Source of the DNA: Lysobacter sp.
GTDB taxonomy: Bacteria > Pseudomonadota > Gammaproteobacteria > Xanthomonadales > Xanthomonadaceae
Reading direction: 5' to 3'
DNA: 64,000 nucleotides
Assembly: GCA_011526085.1 (NCBI GenBank)
Contig: WYBC01000022.1
Location: forward strand, 62,001 to 126,000
The translations under genes were made by a program, and so were the position numbers. Under the pieces are notes generated by a model that searched no databases, was not told where the DNA came from, and saw only the letters and a program-made list of their open reading frames with translations. Positions 1 through 10,760 of the stretch are shown here, in pieces. Each line of letters starts with the position of its first letter. Position 1 is the first letter of the stretch.

Positions 1-1303
<1,303 letters not shown>

Positions 1304-2236
1304 ATGGCTGCCCTGATCTGCGGGTCCCTGGCGTACGACACCATCATGGTGTTCCCCGACCAGTTCAAGAACCACATCCTCCCGGACAAGGTCCACATCC
1401 TGAACGTCTCGTTCCTGGTGCCGAGGATGCGCCGCGAGTTCGGCGGCTGCGCCGGCAACATCGCCTACAACCTCAAACTGCTGGGCGGCGACCCGATCCC
1501 GATGGCCACGGTCGGCGCCGATTTCGGCCCCTACCGCGACTGGTTCGCGGAAATGGCGATCAACCTGGACCACGTGAAGGAAATCCCGGAGCTGTTCACG
1601 CCCCAGGCCTTCATCACCACCGACCACGACAACAACCAGATCACCGCCTTCCATCCGGGCGCGATGATGCGGTCGTACGAGAACCACGTGAGGGACGTTC
1701 CGGGCGTCACGTTCGGCATCGTCAGCCCCGACGGCCGCGAGGGCATGCTGCAGAATTCGAAGGAATTCGCCGAAACCGGCATCCCGTTCATCTTCGACCC
1801 CGGCCAGGCCATGCCGCTGTTCAACGGCGAGGAACTGCGGGCGTTCATCGAGCAGGCTGACTACGTGACCGTGAACGACTACGAGTCCAACCTGCTGCAG
1901 GAACGCACCGGCTGGAGCGAGGAGACCATCGCCGGCAAGGTGAAGGCCTACATCGCCACCCAGGGCCCGCGCGGCGCCCGGATCTTCGCCGACGGCAAGA
2001 CCTACGACATCCCGCCGGCCCATGAGCGCCGGGTGACCGACCCCACCGGCTGCGGCGACGCCTTCCGCGCCGGCCTGATCTTCGGCATCGAGAAACAGTA
2101 CGACTGGCCGACCATCGGCCGCATCGGCAACCTCATGGGCGCGCTGAAGGTCGAGCATCCCGGCACCCAGAACCAGCGCTTCGACTACGAAGAGTTCGCC
2201 GAGCAGTTCCGCCAGCAGTTCGGCTACGCGCTGTAA
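1304..2236 (+). CDS. PfkB-family carbohydrate/nucleoside kinase, adenosine-kinase type
   Basis: 310-residue ribokinase-fold kinase, predicted to transfer phosphate from ATP to a nucleoside or sugar; the closest recognised type is the bacterial adenosine kinase-like group. The N-terminus carries the glycine-rich substrate region (FGGCAGNIAYNLKLLGG, about residues 46-62). Near the C-terminus is the PfkB signature DPTGCGDAF, whose second Asp (D252) is the expected catalytic base. The start at 1304 (MAALICGSLAYDT) is chosen over the longer upstream frame because homology begins there and an AGGA sits 13 bases upstream. It stands alone, divergent from mreB. Substrate is inferred from family resemblance only; another purine nucleoside or sugar is possible. 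Confidence 0.85.
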   Translation: MAALICGSLAYDTIMVFPDQFKNHILPDKVHILNVSFLVPRMRREFGGCAGNIAYNLKLLGGDPIPMATVGADFGPYRDWFAEMAINLDHVKEIPELFTPQAFITTDHDNNQITAFHPGAMMRSYENHVRDVPGVTFGIVSPDGREGMLQNSKEFAETGIPFIFDPGQAMPLFNGEELRAFIEQADYVTVNDYESNLLQERTGWSEETIAGKVKAYIATQGPRGARIFADGKTYDIPPAHERRVTDPTGCGDAFRAGLIFGIEKQYDWPTIGRIGNLMGALKVEHPGTQNQRFDYEEFAEQFRQQFGYAL

Positions 2237-2366
2237 TCCCGGGGGCCGCGTGACCGCGGCCGCCCAGGCTCTTGATGCCGCGCACCCGCGGCCGCCGTGG
2301 ACGCCTCCTGATGCCATCTGCGCCGCCGGGTTCCGGCGGTTTCCTTTTCCGCTTCCGGAGTCCGTC

Positions 2367-2756
2367 ATGGTCCTCGCCTACTGGTGCATCCTCATCGCCG
2401 CCACCCTGCCCTACGTCTGGATCGGCGTCGGCAAATTCGCCGTCCGCGGCTACGACAACCGCGATCCGCGCGGCTGGGTCGCGAAACAGACCCATCCGCG
2501 GGTGCACCGCGGCAACGCCGCGCAGCTCAACGCCTTCGAGGCCTTCGCTCCGTTCGCCGCCGGCGTGTTGATGGCACAGGCCGCAGGCGTGGACCCCGGC
2601 AGGATCGGGACGCTGGCGGCGACCTTCATCGTCTTCCGCGTACTGCATGGCCTCTTCTACCTCGCGGGCAGGAGCACCCTGCGCTCGCTGGCGTGGTTCG
2701 GCGGGATCGGCTGCGTGGTGGCGCTGATGGCGCAGGCGGCGCTGCGGATGGGCTGA
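2367..2756 (+). CDS. MAPEG-family integral membrane protein
   Basis: 129-residue protein with about four hydrophobic helices, matching the small bacterial MAPEG proteins (membrane-associated proteins in eicosanoid and glutathione metabolism). The conserved element is the loop and helix around HPRVHRGNAAQLNAFEAFAP (residues 43-62), with the Asn and Glu typical of the family, followed by an FRVLHGLFYL segment. A GGAG at 2357-2360 supports the ATG at 2367. It is followed by a strong terminator, so it is probably monocistronic or ends the kinase transcript. The physiological substrate of bacterial members is mostly unknown; glutathione-dependent detoxification is the usual guess. Confidence 0.88.
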   Translation: MVLAYWCILIAATLPYVWIGVGKFAVRGYDNRDPRGWVAKQTHPRVHRGNAAQLNAFEAFAPFAAGVLMAQAAGVDPGRIGTLAATFIVFRVLHGLFYLAGRSTLRSLAWFGGIGCVVALMAQAALRMG

Positions 2757-2798
2757 ACCCGAGCCGGTCGCGTAACGCGACTGCAGGCCGCGAAAAAG

Positions 2799-2823
2799 AA
2801 CGGCGCCCCTGGGCGCCGTTTTC
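2799..2823 (+). terminator. Rho-independent terminator after the MAPEG gene
   Basis: Perfect 10-bp arms AACGGCGCCC (2799-2808) and GGGCGCCGTT (2811-2820), followed by a T-run reading TTTTC. It is 43 bases past the MAPEG stop codon. Confidence 0.85.
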
Positions 2824-2847
2824 GTGTCCGCATGATTTCGGACCCAC

Positions 2848-2879
2848 AAAAAAAGAGCGCGCACATATAGTGCGCGCTC
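2848..2879 (-). terminator. Rho-independent terminator for a leftward transcript
   Basis: On the reverse strand a 9-bp stem (GAGCGCGCA / TGCGCGCTC, 7-nt loop) is followed by seven T residues. No protein gene on the reverse strand ends here, so it either insulates against readthrough or ends an unannotated small RNA starting somewhere to the right (about 2900-3080). Confidence 0.75.
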
Positions 2880-3070
2880 CCGGAGAAGACCATCCTGACG
2901 TCACCCGTGCAGGTGCGTTCCCCCCCTTGCAACCTCCGTATTGCAGCCAGCGTCCATACCGGCTGTTGAGAGAATACGCATGCCATTTTTCCTGTGAAGC
3001 CCGGGGGTCCCCGAAAAACGGCCAATCCCGGTGAGCGCACTTCAGCAAAATGCGCTATCTGACTGATTCG

Positions 3071-3174
3071 CATGCTATCAATAGTGGCATGCCACCGAAA
3101 GCAGACAATGTTAGGCCAATTTCGGTAACGGGGTGAGGATTGATGGCAATTGGTATATCTTCAACACGCGTGTT
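3071..3174. promoter_or_regulatory. Candidate promoter/operator region of the XRE regulator gene
   Basis: An A+T-richer stretch with several symmetrical elements. A 12-bp perfect palindrome AACACGCGTGTT lies at 3163-3174. The inverted pair ACCGAAA (3094-3100) / TTTCGGT (3120-3126) has a 19-bp spacer. GCATGC is repeated on both sides of CTATCAATAG near 3070-3092. This is the kind of layout expected where a small HTH regulator controls its own gene, whose start is at 3224. Binding is not shown. Confidence 0.4.
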
Positions 3175-3223
3175 CAAAAACCTGCAAAGCTCCCTTTATT
3201 CAGTGAATTGAATCACAAAAAAC

Positions 3224-3631
3224 ATGAATCCTCAGGATCGAATCCGACTGGCGCGCAGACACGCCGGACTCTCGCAGGCCCGTCTGGCCGAGGCCATCGG
3301 CGTGCAACGCAGCGCAGTCAGCCACTGGGAGTCGCCCCAGGGCAAGAACCCGAGCGTCGAACATCTGCGCGCGGTCGCGGTGGTGGCCAGCGTGGCCTTC
3401 GAATGGCTGGCGACCGGCCGCGGCAAGATGCAGCTCTCCGAGGACGCGGTGCTGGACTCGGTGTCCGCGGCCGATGCCATCCTGGTCGAAGACCCGCTGG
3501 AACTGCGCCTCGTGCAGGCGTTCCGCGAGGCCTCCCCGCGCACCCGCATCGCCCTGGTGGAGATCGTGGAAGAACTGACCGCGAAACGTCTCGGCCGCAC
3601 GCGTCCGAAACGGTCGCAGCTGGGCGAATGA
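3224..3631 (+). CDS. XRE-family helix-turn-helix regulator
   Basis: 135-residue protein with an N-terminal XRE/Cro-CI helix-turn-helix (about residues 6-60; LSQARLAEAIGVQRSAVSHW, with the recognition helix around QRSAVSHWE). A short helical C-terminal half follows, with a basic tail (RLGRTRPKR). It is probably a DNA-binding repressor acting as a dimer. No peptidase or ligand domain is present, so it is not a LexA/CI cleavable type. Phage-like in style, but there are no integrase or structural genes nearby. The upstream region has candidate operators, so autoregulation is a reasonable inference. Its targets are unknown. Confidence 0.85.
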   Translation: MNPQDRIRLARRHAGLSQARLAEAIGVQRSAVSHWESPQGKNPSVEHLRAVAVVASVAFEWLATGRGKMQLSEDAVLDSVSAADAILVEDPLELRLVQAFREASPRTRIALVEIVEELTAKRLGRTRPKRSQLGE

Positions 3632-3819
3632 ACCGGCCACCGCCGGCGCGGACGCCTCCGCGTCCGTCTCCGGCACCCGCACGCGACAGGAACTGATCGC
3701 CCCGGAGACTGTCGGAGGCTGACCTGCGTATCTACACTGCGGGGCTGGCCGGAACTCCTGCGGACCCGACCTCCGCGGACGACCTGCCTGTCGCCCCTCG
3801 CGTTCCGGACCGATTCCCC

Positions 3820-6141
3820 ATGCCCGCAAGTTTCCGTCGCCTGTTCGCCGCCCTGGCGCTGCTGTCGCTGTTCGTCGCGTGGCCCGCGGCCGCGATCGAC
3901 GAATCCGATCTGCTGCCGGTCGACCAGGCCTATGTGCTCAGCGCCGAAGCGGCCGGCCCGGACGAAGTGCGGATCCGCTGGAAGATCGCCGACGGCTACT
4001 ACCTCTATCGCCATCGCACCTCGGTGGCGCCGGCATCGGCCTCGGTCCGCGCCGGCGCGCTGCGCTTGCCCAAGGGCGAACCGCACGAGGACGAATTCTT
4101 CGGCAAGACCGAAACCTACCGCGGCGAGCTGGTGGCGACGCTGCCGGACATCGTCGGCGCGGGCGACACGCTGTCGCTGAAAATCAAATACCAGGGCTGC
4201 GCCGACGCCGGCATCTGCTATCCGCCGCAGACGCGCACGCTCGCGGTGACGATGCCCGGCACGGCGGCAACCTCGACCGGGTCGACCGGTGGATTCAATC
4301 CGCTGGCCGGCGGCGGCACCAGCCCGCTGGGCAGCCTCCTCGGCGCAGGCGGAAAGGCGCCGCCGCTGCCCGAAGAGAAGGCCTTCGGCTTCGAGGCCAT
4401 CGTCGGCGACGGCAACACCCTGCTGCTGCGGTTCACGCCGGCCCCCGGCTATTACCTCTACCGCGACCGCAGCGCATTCCGGCTCGAAGCCGACGGCGTC
4501 GCCGCCGGCAAGCCGCGCTGGCCGAAAGGCGAGGTCCATCGCGACGAACACTTCGGCGATGTCATCGTCTACTTCGCCCCGGTGGATCTCACCCTGCCGC
4601 TGGTGCGCACGAACGCCGATGCGCAGACGGCGACGCTGCGCGCGACCTTCCAGGGCTGCCAGAACGACGGCATCTGCTATCCGCCGATGACGCGTTCGGT
4701 GCGGATCGCGCTGCCGCGCAGCGAGGTGCGCACCGACACCGCCGTCGCCACAGCTTCCGGAGCCGCCGCCACCGGCGATCCCGCCGAGACCGCCGGCGCG
4801 ACGGCGACCGTCGACGATCCGGCGATCCCGCCAGCGGCCGCCTCGGCACCGGCAGACGGCGACACCGCCGCCGCGGTTACGCCGCCGTCCACCGCGGCAT
4901 CGCCCGCCGACACGCGCGCCAGCGGCACCCTGTTCTCGGCGCTGCTGCTGGCGCTGCTGGGCGGACTGATCCTCAACCTGATGCCCTGCGTGCTGCCGGT
5001 GCTGTCGATCAAGGTGCTGGGCCTGATCGAGAACAACGAGAGCGCGCAGCGCGCGCGTTCGCATGCGCTGTGGTACGCCGCGGGCGTGCTGCTGAGCTTC
5101 GTCGCGCTGGGCGCCGCGGTGCTGGCGCTGCGCCACCTCGGACAGGCGCTCGGCTGGGGCTTCCAGTTGCAGAAGCCGGGCGTGGTGTCGTTCCTCGGTC
5201 TGGTGATGTTCGCCTTCGGCCTGAGCCTCTCGGGCGTGTGGCACGTGGGCGGGCGCTGGACCGGCGTCGGCCACGGACTGGCCTCCCGCAACGGCGCGGC
5301 CGGCGACTTCTTCACCGGCGTCCTCGCGGTGGTGGTGGCCGCGCCCTGCACCGCGCCGTTCATGGCGCCGGCGCTGGGCTGGGCGTTCTCGGCCTCCACG
5401 GTGCCGGCGCTGCTGGTGTTCGCGTGCCTGGGTCTGGGCCTGGCGCTGCCGTTCCTGCTGGTCGGTTTCGTGCCCGCGCTGGCGCGGGTGCTGCCAAAGC
5501 CGGGCGCGTGGATGGACACGCTCAAACGCATTCTCGCGTTTCCGCTCTATCTCACCGCCGCATGGCTGGTGTGGGTACTGGCGAAACAGCGCGGCGCGGA
5601 CGCCGTGGGCTGGTGGGCGGTGGCCGCGATCGCGGTCGCCTTCGCGGCCTGGGCGTGGACGCATGCGCGCATGCGCGGCACGCGCTGGGGCATCGTCGCC
5701 GCGCTGCTGGCGTTGCTGAGCGTGCCGTGGATGCTGTGGACGATCTCGAACTTGCCCGCCGCCGATGCGGCGCGGGTGCAGTTGCCGACGGCATCGGCTG
5801 CGGTGCCGTTCTCGGAACAGCGCCTCGCCGACCTGCGCAAGGCCAACCGCGTCGTGCTGGTGAACATGACCGCCGACTGGTGCGTGACCTGCAAGGCCAA
5901 CGAAAAGGCGGTGTTCGCCCGCGATGGCTTCAAGGACGCGCTCGCCGCCGCGGACGCGGTGTACATGGTCGGCGACTGGACCGACGTGGATCCGGCGATC
6001 ACCGCCTATCTGCAGCGCTACAAGGCCGTCGGCGTGCCGCTGTACGTGGTGTATCCGCGCGGCGGCGGCGAAGGCACGGTGCTGCCGACGGTGCTGACGC
6101 CGACCCTCGTGCGCGAGGCGCTGGCCGCTGCCGCGCAATGA
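3820..6141 (+). CDS. dsbD: Thiol:disulfide interchange protein DsbD with duplicated N-terminal domain
   Basis: Carries electrons from cytoplasmic thioredoxin across the inner membrane to periplasmic proteins, including the DsbC and cytochrome c maturation pathways. 773 residues against about 565 for E. coli DsbD. Order: signal peptide (1-26); periplasmic alpha domain 1 (about 30-145, C127 and C133 in QGCADAGICYPP); linker; alpha domain 2 (about 185-305, C280 and C286 in QGCQNDGICYPP); Ala/Thr-rich linker; transmembrane domain with redox cysteines C390 (NLMPCVLP) and C510 (AAPCTAPF); C-terminal thioredoxin domain with WCVTC (C688, C691). Every redox cysteine pair is present. The extra length is the second alpha domain plus linker. 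A TlpA-like thioredoxin follows 10 bases later, probably co-transcribed. Confidence 0.96.
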   Translation: MPASFRRLFAALALLSLFVAWPAAAIDESDLLPVDQAYVLSAEAAGPDEVRIRWKIADGYYLYRHRTSVAPASASVRAGALRLPKGEPHEDEFFGKTETYRGELVATLPDIVGAGDTLSLKIKYQGCADAGICYPPQTRTLAVTMPGTAATSTGSTGGFNPLAGGGTSPLGSLLGAGGKAPPLPEEKAFGFEAIVGDGNTLLLRFTPAPGYYLYRDRSAFRLEADGVAAGKPRWPKGEVHRDEHFGDVIVYFAPVDLTLPLVRTNADAQTATLRATFQGCQNDGICYPPMTRSVRIALPRSEVRTDTAVATASGAAATGDPAETAGATATVDDPAIPPAAASAPADGDTAAAVTPPSTAASPADTRASGTLFSALLLALLGGLILNLMPCVLPVLSIKVLGLIENNESAQRARSHALWYAAGVLLSFVALGAAVLALRHLGQALGWGFQLQKPGVVSFLGLVMFAFGLSLSGVWHVGGRWTGVGHGLASRNGAAGDFFTGVLAVVVAAPCTAPFMAPALGWAFSASTVPALLVFACLGLGLALPFLLVGFVPALARVLPKPGAWMDTLKRILAFPLYLTAAWLVWVLAKQRGADAVGWWAVAAIAVAFAAWAWTHARMRGTRWGIVAALLALLSVPWMLWTISNLPAADAARVQLPTASAAVPFSEQRLADLRKANRVVLVNMTADWCVTCKANEKAVFARDGFKDALAAADAVYMVGDWTDVDPAITAYLQRYKAVGVPLYVVYPRGGGEGTVLPTVLTPTLVREALAAAAQ

Positions 6142-6151
6142 CGGCGGGCCG

Positions 6152-6754
6152 ATGAACACCCGCACCGTCCTCATCGTCGCCCTGCTCGCGGCCGCGCTCG
6201 GCGCGATCGCCGGATTGCTGGTGCGCGGCCCGGGACCACTGTGGCGCAGCGCGCTGGGGCAGAAGCTGCTGCAGGGCGCGATCGAGGCGGACGCGACGCC
6301 ACCGCCGGCCGGCGTCCCCGTGGCCCGCGAAGGCGACCTCCTGACGCCGCTGCGGTTGCGGAATCTCGACGGCCGCACCGCCGCCGTGCCCGGCGCCTGG
6401 CCGGGACGGCCGCTGCTGATCAACGTCTGGGCCAGCTGGTGCGGGCCCTGCGTCGAGGAAATGCCGGAACTGCAGCGCTTCGCCGCCGCGCAGGGCACGG
6501 ACGGCGTGCAGGTGATCGGCATCGCCCTGGACGAGCCCGACGCCGTGCGCGCCTTCCTGCGGCGGGTGCCAGTGGACTATCCGATCCTGATCGACGCACC
6601 GGGCCCCGCCGATGCGGGCGTGCGCCTCGGCAACGTCCGCGGCGTGCTGCCGTATTCGGTCCTGATCGGCGCGGACGGGCGGGTGATGAAGCGACGGATC
6701 GGGCCGTTCGTCCCCGGCGAACTGAACGCGTTCGCCAGCGCCGCCCGGCCCTGA
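6152..6754 (+). CDS. TlpA/ResA-like membrane-anchored thioredoxin
   Basis: 200-residue periplasmic thiol-disulfide oxidoreductase of the TlpA/ResA/DsbE type. An N-terminal membrane anchor (residues about 5-26) is followed by a thioredoxin fold with the redox motif WASWCGPC (C97, C100) and the cis-proline loop in RGVLPYSVLIG. It sits 10 bases after dsbD, the protein that would keep it reduced, so the two likely form a periplasmic reducing module. Possible roles are cytochrome c or copper-site assembly. No cytochrome c maturation genes are visible, so the client is open. Confidence 0.9.
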   Translation: MNTRTVLIVALLAAALGAIAGLLVRGPGPLWRSALGQKLLQGAIEADATPPPAGVPVAREGDLLTPLRLRNLDGRTAAVPGAWPGRPLLINVWASWCGPCVEEMPELQRFAAAQGTDGVQVIGIALDEPDAVRAFLRRVPVDYPILIDAPGPADAGVRLGNVRGVLPYSVLIGADGRVMKRRIGPFVPGELNAFASAARP

Positions 6755-6966
6755 GCCCTGCCGTCGGCCGGCTCCCGGGGTCCAAGGCCCACCGCGGGGA
6801 GGAAGGATGCGACACGGCACGGCACACGCCTGCCCCCCAGCGACAGGTGACCTCGAGCCTGCCGACCCTCCACGGCAGCGTCCGGGCGGGGCGAGGGCGC
6901 TGTTTTTGCGAAGAATTCGCATCCTGGCGCGGCTCCGGGCCGCGCCACGCCTGGGCCGGGCACGAT

Positions 6967-6982
6967 TGGCACGAACGATGCT
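6967..6982 (+). promoter_or_regulatory. Putative sigma-54 (RpoN) promoter
   Basis: TGGCAC (6967-6972), five bases, then ATGCT (6978-6982). The -24 GG and -12 GC dinucleotides have the exact spacing required by RpoN and the -24 box is a perfect consensus. The predicted start of transcription is near 6993, giving a leader of about 80 bases to the roadblock gene at 7073. The rest of the 318-base gap 6755-7072 shows no gene. Confidence 0.65.
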
Positions 6983-7072
6983 TTCGCTTTGGCACGAGCA
7001 CATCGGATGTTGCGGTGGGCTTCCCGCCAGGGCGCATTCCGTGCCCTTCCACATTGCCCAGGTCCGTCGCTC

Positions 7073-7525
7073 ATGTCCGCGAATACCGTCCCGTTTCCAG
7101 CGCAGAGCAGGTTGTTCGGCAAGTACTTCGCGTACAGCCGCTACAACGACGTCGTCCGCGCCATGCACGGCATGCTGGCCGGCATCCCGGATGGACAGGC
7201 CTGCGTGCTGTCGAACCTGGAAGGTCACCACCTCGCCCATGCGGCCGCACCGATGATGGACGCCCCGCGGCTCGCGGCGGTCGCCAGCGCGCTGTCGAAC
7301 ATGGCGGAAACCCTGACCCGCGACCTCGGCCAGCACGGCTTCACCGACATGACGGTGCACACCGATGCCGGCATCGCCGTGATTCTCCGCGTGCCCCGCC
7401 CCGGCCAGCAGATGGTGATGCTGACCGCGACCGGCCACGAAACCAACCCCGGCCTGGTGGCCAGCCTCAGCCGCCACTGCGCCACCACCATCTCGACGCT
7501 GTGTTCGGCGTCGACGGAGCGCTGA
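7073..7525 (+). CDS. Roadblock/LC7-domain protein
   Basis: 150 residues with one roadblock/LC7 (MglB-like) domain: helix (residues about 25-38), strand VLSNLEGHHLAHA, a long central helix (APRLAAVASALSNMAE-like region, 62-82), strands, and a final helix starting NPGLVASLSRHC. Such proteins dimerise and bind small Ras-like GTPases (MglA) or regulate polarity, gliding or type IV pili. No MglA-type GTPase lies in the window. ATG 7073 is preferred to the upstream in-frame start at 6989 because 6989 would overlap the predicted sigma-54 start region and homology begins later. A terminator follows about 120 bases downstream. The exact partner is unknown. Confidence 0.75.
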   Translation: MSANTVPFPAQSRLFGKYFAYSRYNDVVRAMHGMLAGIPDGQACVLSNLEGHHLAHAAAPMMDAPRLAAVASALSNMAETLTRDLGQHGFTDMTVHTDAGIAVILRVPRPGQQMVMLTATGHETNPGLVASLSRHCATTISTLCSASTER

Positions 7526-7648
7526 TCGGACACCCGCCGAGTACAGGATCCGCATCCCATCCCGCGGCACGGACGCCCCACGTCCGGTCCGCACGTCGCG
7601 GAAGGCCGCAGCGCCCTCGCGACACGTCCGTACAACCCGTGCAGGGCG

Positions 7649-7685
7649 ACGGCCCCAGGCAGCAATGCCGGGGCCGTATCTTTTT
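7649..7685 (+). terminator. Rho-independent terminator after the roadblock gene
   Basis: Arms ACGGCCCC (7649-7656) and GGGGCCGT (7670-7677) with an inner GGC/GCC pair, followed by ATCTTTTT. The rest of the gap (7526-7875) contains no gene; an A+T-rich patch near 7788-7805 may hold the aroQ promoter. Confidence 0.85.
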
Positions 7686-7875
7686 GTGCGACCGGTCCGT
7701 GCGACCTTTCCCTGCAATCTCCGCGTGCGATTTTCGTGCGTCCGGCATCGGGGCTGGCCGCTTTCCCGGGGCGGCTCCGTTTAAAACAATCGATTGAAAA
7801 AGAATCGAACTTCGTCGATCTGGACACTACTCCGGCTTTCCAGCAGACTGGCTTTCCAAGAGATGGACCGGTTTC

Positions 7876-8349
7876 ATGGCGCGACTGCTCGTTTTGAACG
7901 GCCCCAACCTGAATCTGCTGGGTACCCGCGAGCCCGGGATCTACGGGCATGCGACGCTCGCGGAGATCGAAGCCGATCTCGTCGAACGCGCCCACGCCCA
8001 CGGTGGGCACGTGCTGGAAACGTTCCAGTCCAACGCCGAGCACGTCCTCGTCGAGAAGATCCAGTCCGCCCGCGGCCACGTCGACTTCATCCTGATCAAC
8101 CCGGCCGCCTTCACCCATACCTCGGTCGCGATCCGCGACGCGCTGGCGGCGGTCGGCATCCCCTTCATCGAAGTGCACCTGTCCAACCCGCACAGGCGCG
8201 AACCGTTCCGTCACACCAGCTATTTCACCGACCTGGCGGTCGGGGTCGTCGCCGGCTTCGGCCCGCTCGGCTACGGTCTGGCGCTCACCGCCGCGATCCG
8301 CCATCTCGACAGCAACGCCCTCGACCCCTCCCTCCAACCTGCTCCCTGA
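7876..8349 (+). CDS. aroQ: 3-dehydroquinate dehydratase, type II
   Basis: Dehydrates 3-dehydroquinate to 3-dehydroshikimate in the shikimate pathway (cytoplasmic dodecamer). 157 residues, typical for type II. It begins [16 protein letters not shown]. The catalytic tyrosine lies in EPGIYG (about residue 24), the substrate-binding segment is [16 protein letters not shown], and the catalytic histidine is in EVHLSN. It heads the common gammaproteobacterial order aroQ-accB-accC and is 45 bases upstream of accB. Confidence 0.97.
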   Translation: MARLLVLNGPNLNLLGTREPGIYGHATLAEIEADLVERAHAHGGHVLETFQSNAEHVLVEKIQSARGHVDFILINPAAFTHTSVAIRDALAAVGIPFIEVHLSNPHRREPFRHTSYFTDLAVGVVAGFGPLGYGLALTAAIRHLDSNALDPSLQPAP

Positions 8350-8394
8350 ACCGACGCCCGGGACGATTTCCGGGCCATCTTCGAGAACGACACC

Positions 8395-8877
8395 ATGGAC
8401 CTGCGCAAAATCAAGAAACTCATCGACCTGCTGGAAGAATCGAATCTGGCGGAGATCGAAATCAAGGAAGGCGAAGAATCGGTACGTCTGGCCCGGGCGC
8501 CCAAGGGCGGCATCGCCATGAGCCTCCCGCCCCCGGCCCCGCTGCAGATGGAACACAGCCCGCGTCCCGCCGCGGCGATGCCGATGGCCTCGCCGGTGGA
8601 AGCCGCCACCGGCGGTTCGCGCCCGGCCTCGGACCTGCCCGACGGCCACGTCGTGCGCTCGCCGATGGTGGGCACGTTCTACGCCTCGCCGTCGCCGGAC
8701 AAGCCGGCGTTCGTGAAGGTCGGGCAGGCGGTGAAGCAGGGCGAAACGCTCGGCATCGTCGAAGCCATGAAGATGTTCAATCCGATCGAAGCCGATGTCT
8801 CCGGTACCGTCCTCGCGATCCAGTGCGAAAGCGGCCAGCCGGTGGAGTTCGACCAGCCGCTGTTCGTGATCGGCTGA
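8395..8877 (+). CDS. accB: Acetyl-CoA carboxylase biotin carboxyl carrier protein
   Basis: Carries biotin between the carboxylase and carboxyltransferase of acetyl-CoA carboxylase, the first step of fatty acid synthesis. 160 residues: N-terminal helical region ([13 protein letters not shown]), an Ala/Pro-rich flexible linker (about 50-80), and a C-terminal biotinyl domain with EAMKM, where K126 is the biotinylated lysine. The thumb-type segment [14 protein letters not shown] is present. It lies 10 bases before accC, with which it must be co-transcribed. Confidence 0.98.
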   Translation: MDLRKIKKLIDLLEESNLAEIEIKEGEESVRLARAPKGGIAMSLPPPAPLQMEHSPRPAAAMPMASPVEAATGGSRPASDLPDGHVVRSPMVGTFYASPSPDKPAFVKVGQAVKQGETLGIVEAMKMFNPIEADVSGTVLAIQCESGQPVEFDQPLFVIG

Positions 8878-8887
8878 GGACTCTCCC

Positions 8888-10255
<1,368 letters not shown>

Positions 10256-10262
10256 TCGCATC

Positions 10263-10284
10263 GCGCGCCGCAGCTGCGGCGCGC
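10263..10284. repeat. Perfect 22-bp palindrome after accC
   Basis: Both arms are GCGCGCCGCAG and its complement, with no loop, 8 bases after the accC stop. There is no T-run, so it is not a classical terminator. It may form a hairpin that stabilises or separates the accC message from the next gene. Confidence 0.5.
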
Positions 10285-10301
10285 GCTTCGGGAGGGAGAA
10301 C

Positions 10302-10760
10302 ATGATCGTCCGCATGCTGCTCCGACTCCTCGCCGGCATCGCGCTCGTCACCGGTCTGGTGCTGGGCGCGCATGCCGCGCGCTTCGTGGCGAAATCCGAA
10401 CGCACCGAAGGCGTGGTCGAGCGCATCGACGCGCGCGACGACCGCTGCAACCGTTCGCGCAAGCAGGGGAAGCGCAAATACGACTGCACGCGCTACACCG
10501 CCGCGATCCGCTTCGCCCACGCAGGCCGCGATTACACCGTCGAGGTCGGCGCCGGCAAGCACAAGGGCCACGGCCAGCCGCTGGCGAACGCCGATCTGCG
10601 AACGGGCCAGCGCGTGCCGATGCTGGTCCCGCGCGATGCGCCGCAGGACGCCCTCCACGGCACCGGCGCCTCGCTGCGGGTGTGGGGCGGCGCGCTGCTG
10701 GCGTTCCTGTTCGCCGCGGTGCTGGCGTTCGTCTCGTTCGTGCGCAACCGGCCGCGCTGA
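10302..10760 (+). CDS. DUF3592-like membrane protein
   Basis: 152 residues: N-terminal transmembrane helix (about 5-25), an extracytoplasmic beta-rich domain with two cysteines (DRCNRSRKQGKRKYDC), then a second transmembrane helix (about 126-146). The layout, with the ERTEGVVERI entry strand and a closing segment on maximum or fixed values (GQRVPMLVPRD), resembles DUF3592 proteins. A strong GGAGGGAGAA (10291-10300) fixes the ATG at 10302. Function is unknown. It ends exactly where the next gene on the opposite strand ends. Confidence 0.6.
   Translation: MIVRMLLRLLAGIALVTGLVLGAHAARFVAKSERTEGVVERIDARDDRCNRSRKQGKRKYDCTRYTAAIRFAHAGRDYTVEVGAGKHKGHGQPLANADLRTGQRVPMLVPRDAPQDALHGTGASLRVWGGALLAFLFAAVLAFVSFVRNRPR

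Noticed and set aside
2133-2864. 243-codon reverse frame over the MAPEG gene
   Set aside because: Arginine-rich shadow crossing the MAPEG coding region and its terminator.
2848-3080. 6S RNA (ssrS)
   Set aside because: The expected long near-palindromic closing stem with central bubble is not evident, and the usual zapA/ygfA neighbours are absent.
3061-3631. Prophage remnant around the XRE regulator
   Set aside because: Only a small phage-style regulator and operators are present; no integrase, structural gene or attachment repeat was found.
3232-6522. 1096-codon open frame on the reverse strand
   Set aside because: It lies antisense to dsbD and the TlpA-like gene, has very low-complexity arginine/alanine content, and no domains; a shadow of high-G+C codon bias.
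6990-7013. A second sigma-54 site (TGGCAC...TTGC)
   Set aside because: Spacing between the boxes is too long for RpoN; only the site at 6967 fits.
10263-10284. Terminator after accC
   Set aside because: The palindrome is perfect but has no T-run; kept only as a repeat.
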